64,000 nucleotides of DNA, from NCBI RefSeq assembly GCF_001598355.1, contig NZ_BCYU01000016.1, forward strand, positions 1 through 64,000, in the 5' to 3' direction. Shown here piece by piece: positions 29,045 to 37,279 of this stretch. The translations under genes were made by a program, and so were the position numbers. Source of the DNA: Sphingomonas asaccharolytica NBRC 15499 (GTDB lineage Bacteria; Pseudomonadota; Alphaproteobacteria; Sphingomonadales; Sphingomonadaceae). Each line of letters opens with the position of its first letter. Positions within the stretch are counted from its first letter, which is position 1. Under the pieces are notes generated by a model that searched no databases, had not been told where the DNA came from, and saw nothing but the letters and a program-made list of their open reading frames with translations.

Positions 29045-29357
29045 TCGATAGCGGCGGTCTCACTTCGTCATGCCGGGCTTGTCCCGGCATCCAACGTGCC
29101 GCAACGGCTGGAGTCCGTTTGGGAGGCTTGGACTCCGGAACAAGTCCGGGGTGACGGGGGAAGTTGGGAGCGATCTGGGCCGTGAACCCATTAACGCCCG
29201 CATAAACACAAGGGCTGAGCGGCTGAAATGGTGGTTTGCCGACCGGCAGCTCCTGGGGGCCGAAGGCGAGATAGCTGCCGTTCAGCCGCGGACCTCCGGG
29301 AATGACGGCTAACGACCCCGGTTGCGAACACCTGTTAGAGTCGGTTACGCTCTACCA
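29045..29357. other. Intergenic region with REP-like pair
   Basis: No gene is seen. The left half holds the palindrome pair; the right half (29160-29350) shows nothing recognisable. Confidence 0.5.
29067..29156. repeat. REP-like palindrome pair
   Basis: GTCATGCCGGG-CTTGT-CCCGGCAT at 29068-29091 and, inverted, ACTCCGGA-ACAAG-TCCGGGGTGAC near 29130-29155. It has the same layout as at 5.3 kb. Confidence 0.65.
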
Positions 29358-30052
29358 ATGAGAGAGAGAGCGTCTTAACGAGCGCATTCCTTGTTTCCGC
29401 GCTTCTAGTCGCTGCGCCGGCCTCGGCCGGGGGGCATGAGTACCTCTGCCGCAACGGCACGTTTGCGGATGAAAATGCAAACTTTGGCCTGGCCGTGATA
29501 AACGGCGCAAATCGCGCTTATCTTTACGATTTGGACGATTGTTTGAACCCGTCCCGCTGCGAAAAAGCGCGTCCGGGTCACGTTATGCCAGGAGCGCGAG
29601 TCGTCACCGGACGCGCGAAGGGCAATTACGTTTGTATCTATTTCTTCAGCAACTCGGGATCGGCGGGATGGGTGGAAAAGTCCAGGCTTCGCGCGCTCGC
29701 GGTCAACAGCAAACCAGCGCGTTCTTCGTGGCTTGGTCGGTGGTCGGCTGCGGGAAATCCAAGCGTGCGCATCACGAACAAGCGTGGGATGATACACGTA
29801 GGAGGCGAAGCATATTGGCCGGGACCCGACCCCGATACGGACTTGCCGCCACGTCATTCTGGACAAATTGACGGCAAACTCACGCTGCTCGGTAACCGCG
29901 CGCGCTACGGTGATGATAACCGCGCGCGCTACGACGATTATTGCAAGATTGATTTCACCTTGATCGGCGACATTCTAATCGCCAGTGACAATAGCAGGTG
30001 CGGCGGCACGAATGTCCGGTTTAGCGGGGTCTATCGTCGCGTTCGGGCCTAA
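29358..30052 (+). CDS. Secreted SH3-like protein, out of frame at a start-proximal (AG)5 tract
   Basis: The frame open to 30052 encodes a signal peptide (from SVLTSAFLVSALLVAAPASA) and a mature protein with an SH3-like region (GHVMPGARVVTGRAKGNYVC, then SGSAGWVEKSRLRAL). It ends in a cysteine-containing beta-rich domain (YDDYCKIDFTLIGDILIAS...CGGTNVRFSGVYRRV). No ATG, GTG or TTG exists in this frame upstream of the signal peptide. An ATG at 29358 is followed at once by AGAGAGAGAG and is out of frame, stopping after six codons. Removing one AG unit yields MRESVLTS and a perfect signal peptide. The gene is therefore either switched off by tract length, decayed, or affected by a sequence error. 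Function unknown. Confidence 0.65.
29361..29370 (+). repeat. (AG)5 dinucleotide tract after a start codon
   Basis: Five AG units directly follow ATG at 29358. Four units would put the ATG in frame with the SH3-like protein. Confidence 0.8.
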
Positions 30053-30632
30053 GTCCGCTACCCACCACTTACCGCCGTTCAGGGCGGCCACGTCGATGAT
30101 CGCCGGCTAACGCCTGGGAATGAGTGGTTACCTGCCTTTCGGCCTCCGCGCTCGCTGGAAGCCGAGGCGGCCACGAAATGCTTGCTTTCCAGCCTGCTGC
30201 AACAGGCGTTTTGTTACGTGGGTGAGTTTCAACAATCGTCGATGCCGCTCGATCGAGCGCGCAACTCGCATTGCTTGCGCAGTCGATAATTCAGGCGGGA
30301 CGTCAACAAAATACGCGACGAACCCAAATCGCAAACGGATTCTTTGCCGGCGAACGGATAACCCCGCGCGCCTACAGAACGTCAGTCGAAGCCACATGCG
30401 ATCTTTGCGGCCTCTCAGGGCAAGTAACATTGGCTTCCTCGTCATCGTCGCTTTCTAGCCGACCCGGGGAGGTCGGCAATTGGGTCGGGAGCCGCGCTTC
30501 GACCAGTACGGATCAGATCGTCCGCAATGCGCCCCAATTCCGGACGTTCGTGTTTAGTTTGGTCGATCCCAATAGCCGCCGTTCGATCAGTCGGGTTTCG
30601 CGACAATCTGCAATCTCTTATCGCGGAAAAGC
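30053..30632. other. 580-base region of uncertain content
   Basis: Apart from the doubtful small frame at 30128-30445, no gene, repeat or RNA was recognised. Codon positions on the plus strand do not look protein-like. It separates the SH3-like gene from the TIR-like defence gene. Confidence 0.4.
30128..30445 (-). CDS. Doubtful small basic protein
   Basis: A 105-residue frame, very rich in Arg and Lys, with a passable middle section (YFVDVPPELSTAQAMRVARSIERHRR). No family is recognised and no good ribosome site is seen. It may be a relic or chance. Confidence 0.25.
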   Translation of the reverse strand: MTRKPMLLALRGRKDRMWLRLTFCRRAGLSVRRQRIRLRFGFVAYFVDVPPELSTAQAMRVARSIERHRRLLKLTHVTKRLLQQAGKQAFRGRLGFQRARRPKGR

Positions 30633-31856
30633 TCAGAACCCTCGAATCTGCTTAACGAGTATTGACCTTGGCGGCTGCGGGAGACCGAACGCCTCGGCGA
30701 TCTGGCCCCAGGCGCTGTCTAGGGCGACCAAGATCTCCTCCTCGGTGTTGCTAGCTAAACTCAACTTCGCTTCCGCCGACTCCTCAAGCGCAACTGGTCG
30801 GCCGCCCCATTCTGTTGGCGTTGTCCAGCGCATGCTGCTGATGTCGGTCAAGCCCATTCTGACATCGTACGGGCCGTTGGCGCCGGACGCCCCAAGATAG
30901 CCGATATTAGCTTCGATGAACTGGTACGCGCTCCGAATGAAGGCGTCAGCAAAGAACCTACCGCCCGGCTCACCGTCCGTCACGAAGGGCGTAACGCCCC
31001 AAATCTCGCCGTTTGTCTTGAAGTGCATGACGAAGTTCGTGAGAGGTCGCTTCTCCGCAGCACGCAGACTGCCCGAGTAAGTGATTTGCCCGCCGCGCGT
31101 CATTCCCCAGCTAAAACCCTCGGTATCGCCGAGGATTTTTGGATAGCGGCCCCACTCGGCAAAGTCCGCTCCAGCCGTCCACCTGCGGGGAAGGATTCGC
31201 ACGTATCCGTAGGGACCGGCGTGGACCGCCTTGGAGCCTGGTATTCCGCCCTCGTTGATAGTCAATGGGTTCCTGTCGTCGAACCAGAACGCCGCGCTAG
31301 TCGGCCCTGAGGGCTGCCATTCCGGAATCGCCTCCGGAACTGGCGCAGGGGCCGCGTCCGCGATCGATAAACGTAGCGCCTCTCTAAGGACCTTACGCAG
31401 GTTGTCGCGCGCACTCCTCAATTCTCCGAGCGTTGCTCCGACGGGGAGGTGGAATGACACGGGTGCGCGCCGTCCACGCATATCAAATGGAAGGCGATCG
31501 ATCGTCGCACCCTCGAACGCGGTGTTCCACACCATGATCACACGGGCGAGGCCGAGCGCCTTCTTCGCGTAGCCGAGCTCAATCAGCACGTTCGGATTGG
31601 CGACTGCCTTGCCACTGATGGCGACTGCTATTGGGGTAACATCGCCCACGAACACCGCCGCGGAGTCGATCTTTGCAAGTATCGTCGCGACGATGTCAGG
31701 TGACCCGGCGACACCTTGGGTATCGGAGGTGAGTTCATGCCGCTCGTCGAGTTCGGCATGCAAGTCGTCAATCGCTGCGGCGAGCGCGTCGCGGATAAGG
31801 TTGCGCGTAACGCGGGCGTCGAGGTCGCTTTGCCACGACCAAAATATGGTGCTCAT
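30633..31856 (-). CDS. TIR-like nucleotide-hydrolase domain protein with unknown C-terminal domain
   Basis: The 407-residue protein has an N-terminal domain (1-170) beginning STIFWSWQSDLD, then IRDALAAAID, SAAVFVGDVTPIA and NPNVLIELGYAKKALGLARVIMV. This pattern is shared by bacterial TIR-like and deoxyribosyltransferase-like proteins; E in IELGY would be the catalytic glutamate attacking an N-glycosidic bond (NAD or nucleoside). The C-terminal 200 residues (GYVRILPRRWTAG, TNFVMHFKTNGEIWGV) are an unrecognised domain, possibly a sensor. It diverges, 145 bases away, from a nuclease-like gene with an Abi-type N-terminus. The two look like an anti-phage locus. The ATG at 31856 was chosen because the TIR-like fold starts there. 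Confidence 0.65.
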   Translation of the reverse strand: MSTIFWSWQSDLDARVTRNLIRDALAAAIDDLHAELDERHELTSDTQGVAGSPDIVATILAKIDSAAVFVGDVTPIAVAISGKAVANPNVLIELGYAKKALGLARVIMVWNTAFEGATIDRLPFDMRGRRAPVSFHLPVGATLGELRSARDNLRKVLREALRLSIADAAPAPVPEAIPEWQPSGPTSAAFWFDDRNPLTINEGGIPGSKAVHAGPYGYVRILPRRWTAGADFAEWGRYPKILGDTEGFSWGMTRGGQITYSGSLRAAEKRPLTNFVMHFKTNGEIWGVTPFVTDGEPGGRFFADAFIRSAYQFIEANIGYLGASGANGPYDVRMGLTDISSMRWTTPTEWGGRPVALEESAEAKLSLASNTEEEILVALDSAWGQIAEAFGLPQPPRSILVKQIRGF

Positions 31857-32001
31857 CGTCGCCACATAACATGCGCTTGGCGAAGTGATCGAACGAAGTC
31901 CAATCGGAAACGTGCCCCAATTTCGATCGCCGAGCAAATAGGCCGTCGATCCTTGAAGTTGACGTTCTTGAGCCTCCTACCGGATCGGGTAGGCTGGGGG
32001 A

Positions 32002-33006
32002 ATGTTCTCGAACCGAAACCTCAATGCGCTGGCCAGCATGGTTGCGGGCGGAAATCCGAACGTGCAGGAAGAATATTTCCAGTACCGGAGTGCGTGGAAA
32101 CTCACCGAATTTTTCCAAGACTGCGGGCACGATGTACCTTTCGATAATAGTAGCCGCGTTCCGTGGACAGCCGAGCAACTGCGATTGTTGCTGTCCGATC
32201 CCGCACCACCAAATTCGCTGCCAACGCGGTTCCTTCTCGTGATCCGGGAGCTTATGCTCAAGGATGATACGGCGGAGGGCGGCGACCGGGCGCGCCCCGA
32301 AGCCCTCGCCAAGCTCAACCGGCATCTTCGACCAGAAGGCTTTGAAGCGTTCTATGGCGAAGATGAGAACTGCTATGTGAGAAACACCAAGACAGCGGTC
32401 GTCTTCGACATCCATCAAGGGCGTCGGGCGATGACTGACAAGGAGCGTGAGCGCGAGAAGCTGCTCATCGCCTATCTCGACGTCTGCTCTGAAGACGATC
32501 TGATCGAGAAGGTGCTCACGCCGCTATTCAAGCAACTGAATTTCCAACGCATCAGTGTACCGGGTCACCCGAATATGCTCGAGTTCGGGAAGGATATGTG
32601 GATGCGCTATCGTCTGCCTACCGGGCACAGCATCTTTTTTGCGGTGCAGGTCAAGAAGGGCACCGTTGACGCTAGGGGAAAGACCCGGGGCGAGAACGTC
32701 AACGCCGCCGAGCTTCTCACCCAAGCCCAGATGGCGCTTAAGCACCCCGTTCACGACCCCGAGACGAACAAGCAAGTGCTGGTCGATCACGTCTATTTGA
32801 TCGCGGGCGGAACGATCACACCTCCCGCACGCATGTTCATCATTGGTGAACTGGATCGTGAGAGCCGTCGTCACATAATCTTTATGGACCGTCTTGAGAT
32901 CGTCGACCTGTTCGCCACGAGCACGATCCCGTTGCCTCAAGAGGCTATGCCGAAGCCGGAGCCCAGGGGCTTCTCGGACGATTTGGATGATGACGTACCG
33001 TTCTAA
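32002..33006 (+). CDS. Abi-type/restriction-endonuclease-like protein
   Basis: The 334-residue protein has an N-terminal part (EYFQYRSAWKLTEFFQDCG, TRFLLVIRELMLKDD, ALAKLNRHLRPEGFEAFY) that resembles AbiJ-type N-terminal domains of abortive infection proteins. The C-terminal part (about 150-310) has DDLIEKVLTPLFKQLNFQRI, then FAVQVKKGTVDARG (a Q-x-K motif as in Mrr-like nucleases), an E in NAAELLTQAQMAL, and the hydrophobic strand VYLIAGG. A PD-(D/E)XK-like nuclease is the best guess. It ends with an acidic tail (DDLDDDVPF). It is preceded by GGGGG four bases before the ATG and diverges from the TIR-like gene, suggesting a shared defence role. Confidence 0.6.
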   Translation: MFSNRNLNALASMVAGGNPNVQEEYFQYRSAWKLTEFFQDCGHDVPFDNSSRVPWTAEQLRLLLSDPAPPNSLPTRFLLVIRELMLKDDTAEGGDRARPEALAKLNRHLRPEGFEAFYGEDENCYVRNTKTAVVFDIHQGRRAMTDKEREREKLLIAYLDVCSEDDLIEKVLTPLFKQLNFQRISVPGHPNMLEFGKDMWMRYRLPTGHSIFFAVQVKKGTVDARGKTRGENVNAAELLTQAQMALKHPVHDPETNKQVLVDHVYLIAGGTITPPARMFIIGELDRESRRHIIFMDRLEIVDLFATSTIPLPQEAMPKPEPRGFSDDLDDDVPF

Positions 33007-33332
33007 GTGGGCGGAGTGGGCTTAGCCTCGCTGCTTTTTTTTGCGATGAGCAGGTCGGCGTGGGGGTCTGCTTCAATAGGCCCGCCACTCGGAAACCTGC
33101 ATGTCGGCTTTCCGGCCCAAATCGAGCCTCTCGTTTACACCGAGAGGGTCCGGGTTTCGATTGTCCGCTTCGTCATGACCCGCCTCCCAAAGCAGCCTGT
33201 CAGCAACCGGCCCACTTCCCGCCATTCCTTTTGGCGGCGATCGAACGACCGCAACCGGGTCGCTTGCCGACAGACCGCTTTATGAGTCCACGCCCTAGCT
33301 AGCGATCAGGCGAACGGACCCGCCGGCCTCAA
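33007..33332. other. 326-base intergenic region
   Basis: No gene is seen. A run of T (about 33034-33041) follows the nuclease-like gene and may be part of a terminator. The region also holds copy B of the dispersed 38-bp repeat. Confidence 0.5.
33208..33245 (-). repeat. Dispersed 38-bp intergenic repeat, copy B
   Basis: Its reverse complement matches 6680-6717 at 35 of 38 positions; the differences are a T/G and an AA/GG. Confidence 0.6.
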
Positions 33333-34295
33333 TCACCCCCGCCCCATCTCCAGCGCCCCCAGATACGTGTCGAGCGCCACATTCCGCCCGCACAACACCA
33401 CCGCGACCTTCTTGCCGCGATAGCGATCCGCTGCCTGGACCAGCCCGGCCAGCGCGGCCCCTGCAGCGCCCTCCACCATCCAGCGGTCGCTCTCGGCGAG
33501 CCGCCGCATCGCCCTGGCGATCTCGAGCTCGCTGACCCGGACCGTCTCGTCGATCACTTGCCGGCAGACCTCGAACGTCACCGATCCCGGCTCGATCGCG
33601 CCCGCCGATCCGTCGGACAAGGTCGGGCTTTCGGGCGTCTCTACGATCTCGCCAGCCTCGAGCGAGTCGAGCATGCAGGTCGAGGCCGCGGGCGATACCG
33701 CGACGATCCGCGTCTTTGGCGACAGCGCCTTGAACACCGTCCCGACGCCGCCGGTTAGCCCCCCACCGCCCGTGCAGATGAACACCGCGTCGAGGTCGTC
33801 GGCCTGCTCGATCAGTTCGAGCCCCATCGTTCCCTGCCCGCTTATCGTGTCGTAGTCGTTATACGGCGGGATGTAGGGCACGCCGCGCCGCTCGGCCTCG
33901 GCGCGCGCCTGCAACTCGCCGTTGAGCGAATTGCCCTCGACCGTCACCAATCTGGCGCCCAGCGCGCGGATCGCGTCGAGCTTCATCTGCGGCGCGCTGT
34001 CATTGACATAGACGGTGGCGCCGATCCCGAACGCGGCGGCGGCGTGGGCGACGGCGCGGCCGTGATTGCCGGTCGAGGCGGTGAACACCTCGGCGTGATC
34101 GGGCGCGAGCAGCCGCACCTTGTTGGTCGCGCCGCGCAGCTTGAACGATCCGGTCGGCTGGAGATGGTCGCATTTCAGCCGCACGTCGCACCCGAGCGCG
34201 TCCGACAGCGCGTCGCTGCGCTGGAGCGGCGAGACCAGGACGTGCGGGCGGATCGCGACATGGGCGTCACGGATGCGGTCGATCAGGGCGGTCAT
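33333..34295 (-). CDS. PLP-dependent serine/threonine dehydratase family protein
   Basis: The 320-residue fold-type II PLP enzyme of the threonine dehydratase family has Schiff-base K52 in GSFKLRGATNK and substrate loop STGNHG. The phosphate-binding loop is GGGGLTGG and the cofactor strand VVLCGRN. It lacks the regulatory C-terminal domain of biosynthetic IlvA. It probably eliminates water and ammonia from a hydroxy-amino acid (serine, threonine, hydroxyaspartate or similar). AAGGAT precedes the ATG. It lies 21 bases after the aminotransferase gene, in an operon of the amino-acid catabolic cluster; the exact substrate is unresolved. Confidence 0.85.
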   Translation of the reverse strand: MTALIDRIRDAHVAIRPHVLVSPLQRSDALSDALGCDVRLKCDHLQPTGSFKLRGATNKVRLLAPDHAEVFTASTGNHGRAVAHAAAAFGIGATVYVNDSAPQMKLDAIRALGARLVTVEGNSLNGELQARAEAERRGVPYIPPYNDYDTISGQGTMGLELIEQADDLDAVFICTGGGGLTGGVGTVFKALSPKTRIVAVSPAASTCMLDSLEAGEIVETPESPTLSDGSAGAIEPGSVTFEVCRQVIDETVRVSELEIARAMRRLAESDRWMVEGAAGAALAGLVQAADRYRGKKVAVVLCGRNVALDTYLGALEMGRG

Positions 34296-34316
34296 GTCGA
34301 TCCTTGGATTTGGAGG

Positions 34317-35417
34317 TCAGCCGCGCAGCGCGGCGGAAATGCCGACGAGCCCGGCTTCGAGCTGGTCGGCGGTCGGCCACGCATAGCCGACACGGAAATA
34401 GCGGTCGGACATCTCGAACCAATGGCCCGGTCCGACATAGGTGCCGTGATCCTGGAGCAGGCGGCGATAGAAAGCGTCGGTGCCGCCCGGCGGGTCGGCC
34501 TTCATCCGCGGGAAGCACACCACGCCGCCCGACGGACGCACCCATTCGAGCAATTCCTCGCCCGCCATCCATGCGGCGACGCGGTCGAGGCGGCGGCGCC
34601 ATTCGGCGAGCGTCGGGGTCAGGAAAGCGTCGCGCTTCGCCAGGATTTCCTCGGCGACCCATTCGTTGATCACGCTGCCGCAGATGCTGATCTGCTCCTT
34701 GGCGGCGAGGAATATTTCCATCAGCGCGGGGTCGCTGTTGATCATCCAGCCGACGCGGATGCCGGGCACGCCGAACGCCTTGGACAAGGACGCGACGCTG
34801 ATGACATGCTTGCCCAGCGACGCCGCGATCGGCAGCCGGGTGGTGATGGCGAGGGCGCGATAGGTCTCGTCGACCAGCAACAGACAGTTACGCTCCGCCG
34901 CCAGCGCGACCAGCGCGGAGAGGTCGGCCTCGCTGATCATCACGCCGGTCGGATTGTGCGGGCAGGTCACGCTGATCAATTTGGTCGCGGGCGTGATCGC
35001 CGCGGCGACCTTGTCGAGGTCGAGCGCGAAGCCGCTCGCGAACTCGAGATCGACGAAGCCGATCTGGCAGCCAATCGCGCGCGGCGTCTCGATATTGGTC
35101 GCGTAATTGGGACGGACGACGACGAGGTGATCGTCCTTGCTCAGCAAGGCGGTGGCGATGATGAACAACGCCCCCGCCGCGCCGCCGCAGATCAGCACGT
35201 CGTCGATGGCGAGGCTCGGCGCTTCGTCGATGATCAGCGAGCGCAACCGCTCGCTGCCGCGGTGCTCGCCGTACAGCAGGGTCAGGTCGGGGACGGTCAG
35301 GCCCAGGCTACCGATCGACTGATCGACGATCGAGCTCTCGGACAGATTGTTGCGGATGTTGCCGTACCCATATTCCTCGGGCGATTCGACCTCGATCGGC
35401 ATCCGGACGTAGCGCAT
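34317..35417 (-). CDS. Class I/II PLP aminotransferase
   Basis: The 366-residue fold-type I PLP enzyme has cofactor lysine K213 in SVASLSKAFGVPGIRVGW, NPTG at about 155-158, the aspartate and tyrosine of LLVDETYRALA, and the carboxylate-binding arginine in YFRVGYAWP. It moves an amino group between an amino acid and a 2-oxo acid, or could act as a lyase of the cystathionine-type subgroup. GGGAAG precedes the ATG. It is the first gene of a two-gene operon with the dehydratase, behind a REP-like element. Confidence 0.85.
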   Translation of the reverse strand: MRYVRMPIEVESPEEYGYGNIRNNLSESSIVDQSIGSLGLTVPDLTLLYGEHRGSERLRSLIIDEAPSLAIDDVLICGGAAGALFIIATALLSKDDHLVVVRPNYATNIETPRAIGCQIGFVDLEFASGFALDLDKVAAAITPATKLISVTCPHNPTGVMISEADLSALVALAAERNCLLLVDETYRALAITTRLPIAASLGKHVISVASLSKAFGVPGIRVGWMINSDPALMEIFLAAKEQISICGSVINEWVAEEILAKRDAFLTPTLAEWRRRLDRVAAWMAGEELLEWVRPSGGVVCFPRMKADPPGGTDAFYRRLLQDHGTYVGPGHWFEMSDRYFRVGYAWPTADQLEAGLVGISAALRG

Positions 35418-35570
35418 CGTCTTCCCTTTCCTGGCCCCGTGCGGGCACGCGCGATTGTGCCGGATTGCGGTGGCGATACCATCCCTCTCGGGAGGGGGGC
35501 CGCCTTAGATATGGGACTCGTATTTCCCTCGTCATCCGAGGAATCCTCCCGTCGCCCCAGCGCGCCCTTC

Positions 35571-35648
35571 CGTCACCCCAGCGAAAGCTGGGGTCTCTGG
35601 CAGTGACGCGATACGGCTTGAGATCCCAGCTTTCGCTGGGATGACGAG
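35571..35648. repeat. REP-like palindrome pair
   Basis: CGTCACCCCAGC-GAAA-GCTGGGGT and, inverted, ATCCCAGC-TTTC-GCTGGGATGACG. It lies between the LuxR regulator end and the aminotransferase start, and a further degenerate half-copy (GTCATCCGAGG) precedes it. Confidence 0.7.
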
Positions 35649-35698
35649 TTATGAGAATGTATCCGATTTAAGAACGCCGGCTTATTGGGTTCTCCGCC

Positions 35699-36424
35699 TC
35701 AATGCACCGACGCGAACAGCTCCGCCAACGACGCGATCCCCAGCTTGCGAAAGATCTGCTTGCGGTGATCCTTGACCGTATGCCGGCTGATCCCGAGCCT
35801 GAGCGCGATGGCGTCGCTCGAACAGCCGAGCAGTAGCAGATCGCACACCTGGTTCTCGCGCGGCGACAGACAGGCGCGCAACGCGGCACCCTCGCCGGTC
35901 AGCACGCGATGCCGCTCGAACGCCGCGGCGATCGGCGTCGCCATCGCCTCAAGCGCGCGCAACGTCGCCGCCGGCGCCGGCCGCCGTCCGCGCTCGCGGT
36001 ACAATCCCAGTTCGATCGTCCCGCCCCAGCCGCGCAAATGGAGGCCGAGCTCCTCCTGACGCTCGGGCCAGCCCGCGGTACGGAAGCCGAGTTCCTCCTC
36101 GGGTGCCGGCACCAACCAGGGGCGCAACGCCGCGATGCGATCGGGCGCGGTGCCGGCGAAATCGCGCGCGCGGACCACGCCCGGCCGCGCCAGCATCGGG
36201 TTGATGCGGTGCGTCACGCGTGCATAGGTCTCGATCGCGTCGCGCCGACCGATCCTGTCGAAATCGTCGAATAGAACGCTGGGCCGCTCGCCCTCGGGAT
36301 GGAGGACAATCGCGGCGAGATCGAAACCGGCGAAGCGCCGCACGCTGTCGGCCGCCGTGGCCAGGAAATCGGGCGCGCCGATCGCCCCGATCACGTCGCC
36401 GATCAGGTCATGCGCCGCTCGCAT
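35699..36424 (-). CDS. LuxR-type transcriptional regulator
   Basis: The 241-residue regulator has an N-terminal ligand/PAS-like region (residues 1-170) and a C-terminal LuxR helix-turn-helix: LSPRENQVCDLLLLGCSSDAIALRLGISRHTVKDHRKQIFRKLG. It lacks a phosphorylatable receiver. The ATG at 36424 overlaps the last base of the ProC-like stop (TGATG), so it is translated with that enzyme. It probably regulates part of the amino-acid cluster alongside the GntR protein. Confidence 0.85.
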   Translation of the reverse strand: MRAAHDLIGDVIGAIGAPDFLATAADSVRRFAGFDLAAIVLHPEGERPSVLFDDFDRIGRRDAIETYARVTHRINPMLARPGVVRARDFAGTAPDRIAALRPWLVPAPEEELGFRTAGWPERQEELGLHLRGWGGTIELGLYRERGRRPAPAATLRALEAMATPIAAAFERHRVLTGEGAALRACLSPRENQVCDLLLLGCSSDAIALRLGISRHTVKDHRKQIFRKLGIASLAELFASVH

Positions 36425-37218
36425 CAATCCTTGATCCCGCGGCCCGCGCGCAGCCGCGCCAGCACGCCGTCGAGCGCGGCATCGAGATCGGGCAGCACGC
36501 CGTCACGCGTGATTGCGCGAAACACCTGCTCGTTGATCCCGCCGCGCGTCTGATACTCGTCGGCGAGCTGCGCAAAACTCCGCTCGGGCGCGGCGGGCGA
36601 GGCGCTGCCGAGACCTTCGAGCATCTGGGCCATGAAGGCGTGCGCCTTGGCAGCATCGACCCCGTTCGCTTCCATCCACGACGTCACGGTCCGCGCGAAG
36701 GCGAAATAGCTGCTCATCGTCGCGGTCGCGGCGCTGAACACGTCGAACTCGCTTTCGTCGCCAAGCTCGATCGCGGTGCCGAGCCGGTCATAGAGCGCCT
36801 TCACCTGCGCATTGGGCGGAAAGACCGCGGTCGGCCCCTGCCCGCGCGCGACCGGCGGCAGCGGCACCGCGCGAGTCACGGTAGCGGCCGGCGCGGTGAC
36901 GTCGTGGAGATAGTCGAGCGAGATCGTCGCGATCAGGCTCAGCACGTGATGGTCGGAGCGAAAATTGAGAGGGCGAAGCACTTCATCGGCGATCTGCGGA
37001 CGGACCGACAGGACCACCATGTCGCTGGCATCGACCACCGCCTGGTTGTCGGCCGCGACCGCCACGTTGGGGAAGCGCGCGGCGAGGTCGGCGGCGATCT
37101 CGGCATTGCGCGGCGAGACGATGATCGGTTCGTTGCCGGAGAGCGCCAGCCCTTCGATCATCGCCGCTGCGATCGTTCCCGTTCCGACAAAGCCTATTGT
37201 CCCGACTGACGAACTCAC
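36424..37218 (-). CDS. Pyrroline-5-carboxylate reductase family protein
   Basis: The 264-residue ProC-like protein has an N-terminal NAD(P)-binding fold (TIGFVGTGTIAAAMIEGLALSG, VVLSVRPQI). The C-terminal dimerisation helices retain the family pattern GLGSASPAAPERSFAQLADEYQTRGGINEQV. The GTG at 37218 is preferred to one two codons earlier because GAGG lies 5 bases before it. In this setting (proline-racemase enzyme upstream by 61 bases) it may reduce a cyclic imino acid such as pyrroline-2-carboxylate rather than serve proline biosynthesis; this is inference. Confidence 0.8.
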   Translation of the reverse strand: MSSSVGTIGFVGTGTIAAAMIEGLALSGNEPIIVSPRNAEIAADLAARFPNVAVAADNQAVVDASDMVVLSVRPQIADEVLRPLNFRSDHHVLSLIATISLDYLHDVTAPAATVTRAVPLPPVARGQGPTAVFPPNAQVKALYDRLGTAIELGDESEFDVFSAATATMSSYFAFARTVTSWMEANGVDAAKAHAFMAQMLEGLGSASPAAPERSFAQLADEYQTRGGINEQVFRAITRDGVLPDLDAALDGVLARLRAGRGIKD

Positions 37219-37279
37219 CTTCACCTCACTAGAATTGTTCTAATGGCAGTTACAGTACAATCTATATTCTGTCGATGGC

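Noticed and set aside
30271..30900. A 209-codon plus-strand open frame
   Set aside because: It is Ser/Arg-rich, has no ribosome site, and overlaps the 3' end of the TIR-like gene.
37219..37279. A third copy of the GntR operator before the ProC-like gene
   Set aside because: TACAATCTATATT is AT-rich but does not form the same palindrome, so it was not counted.
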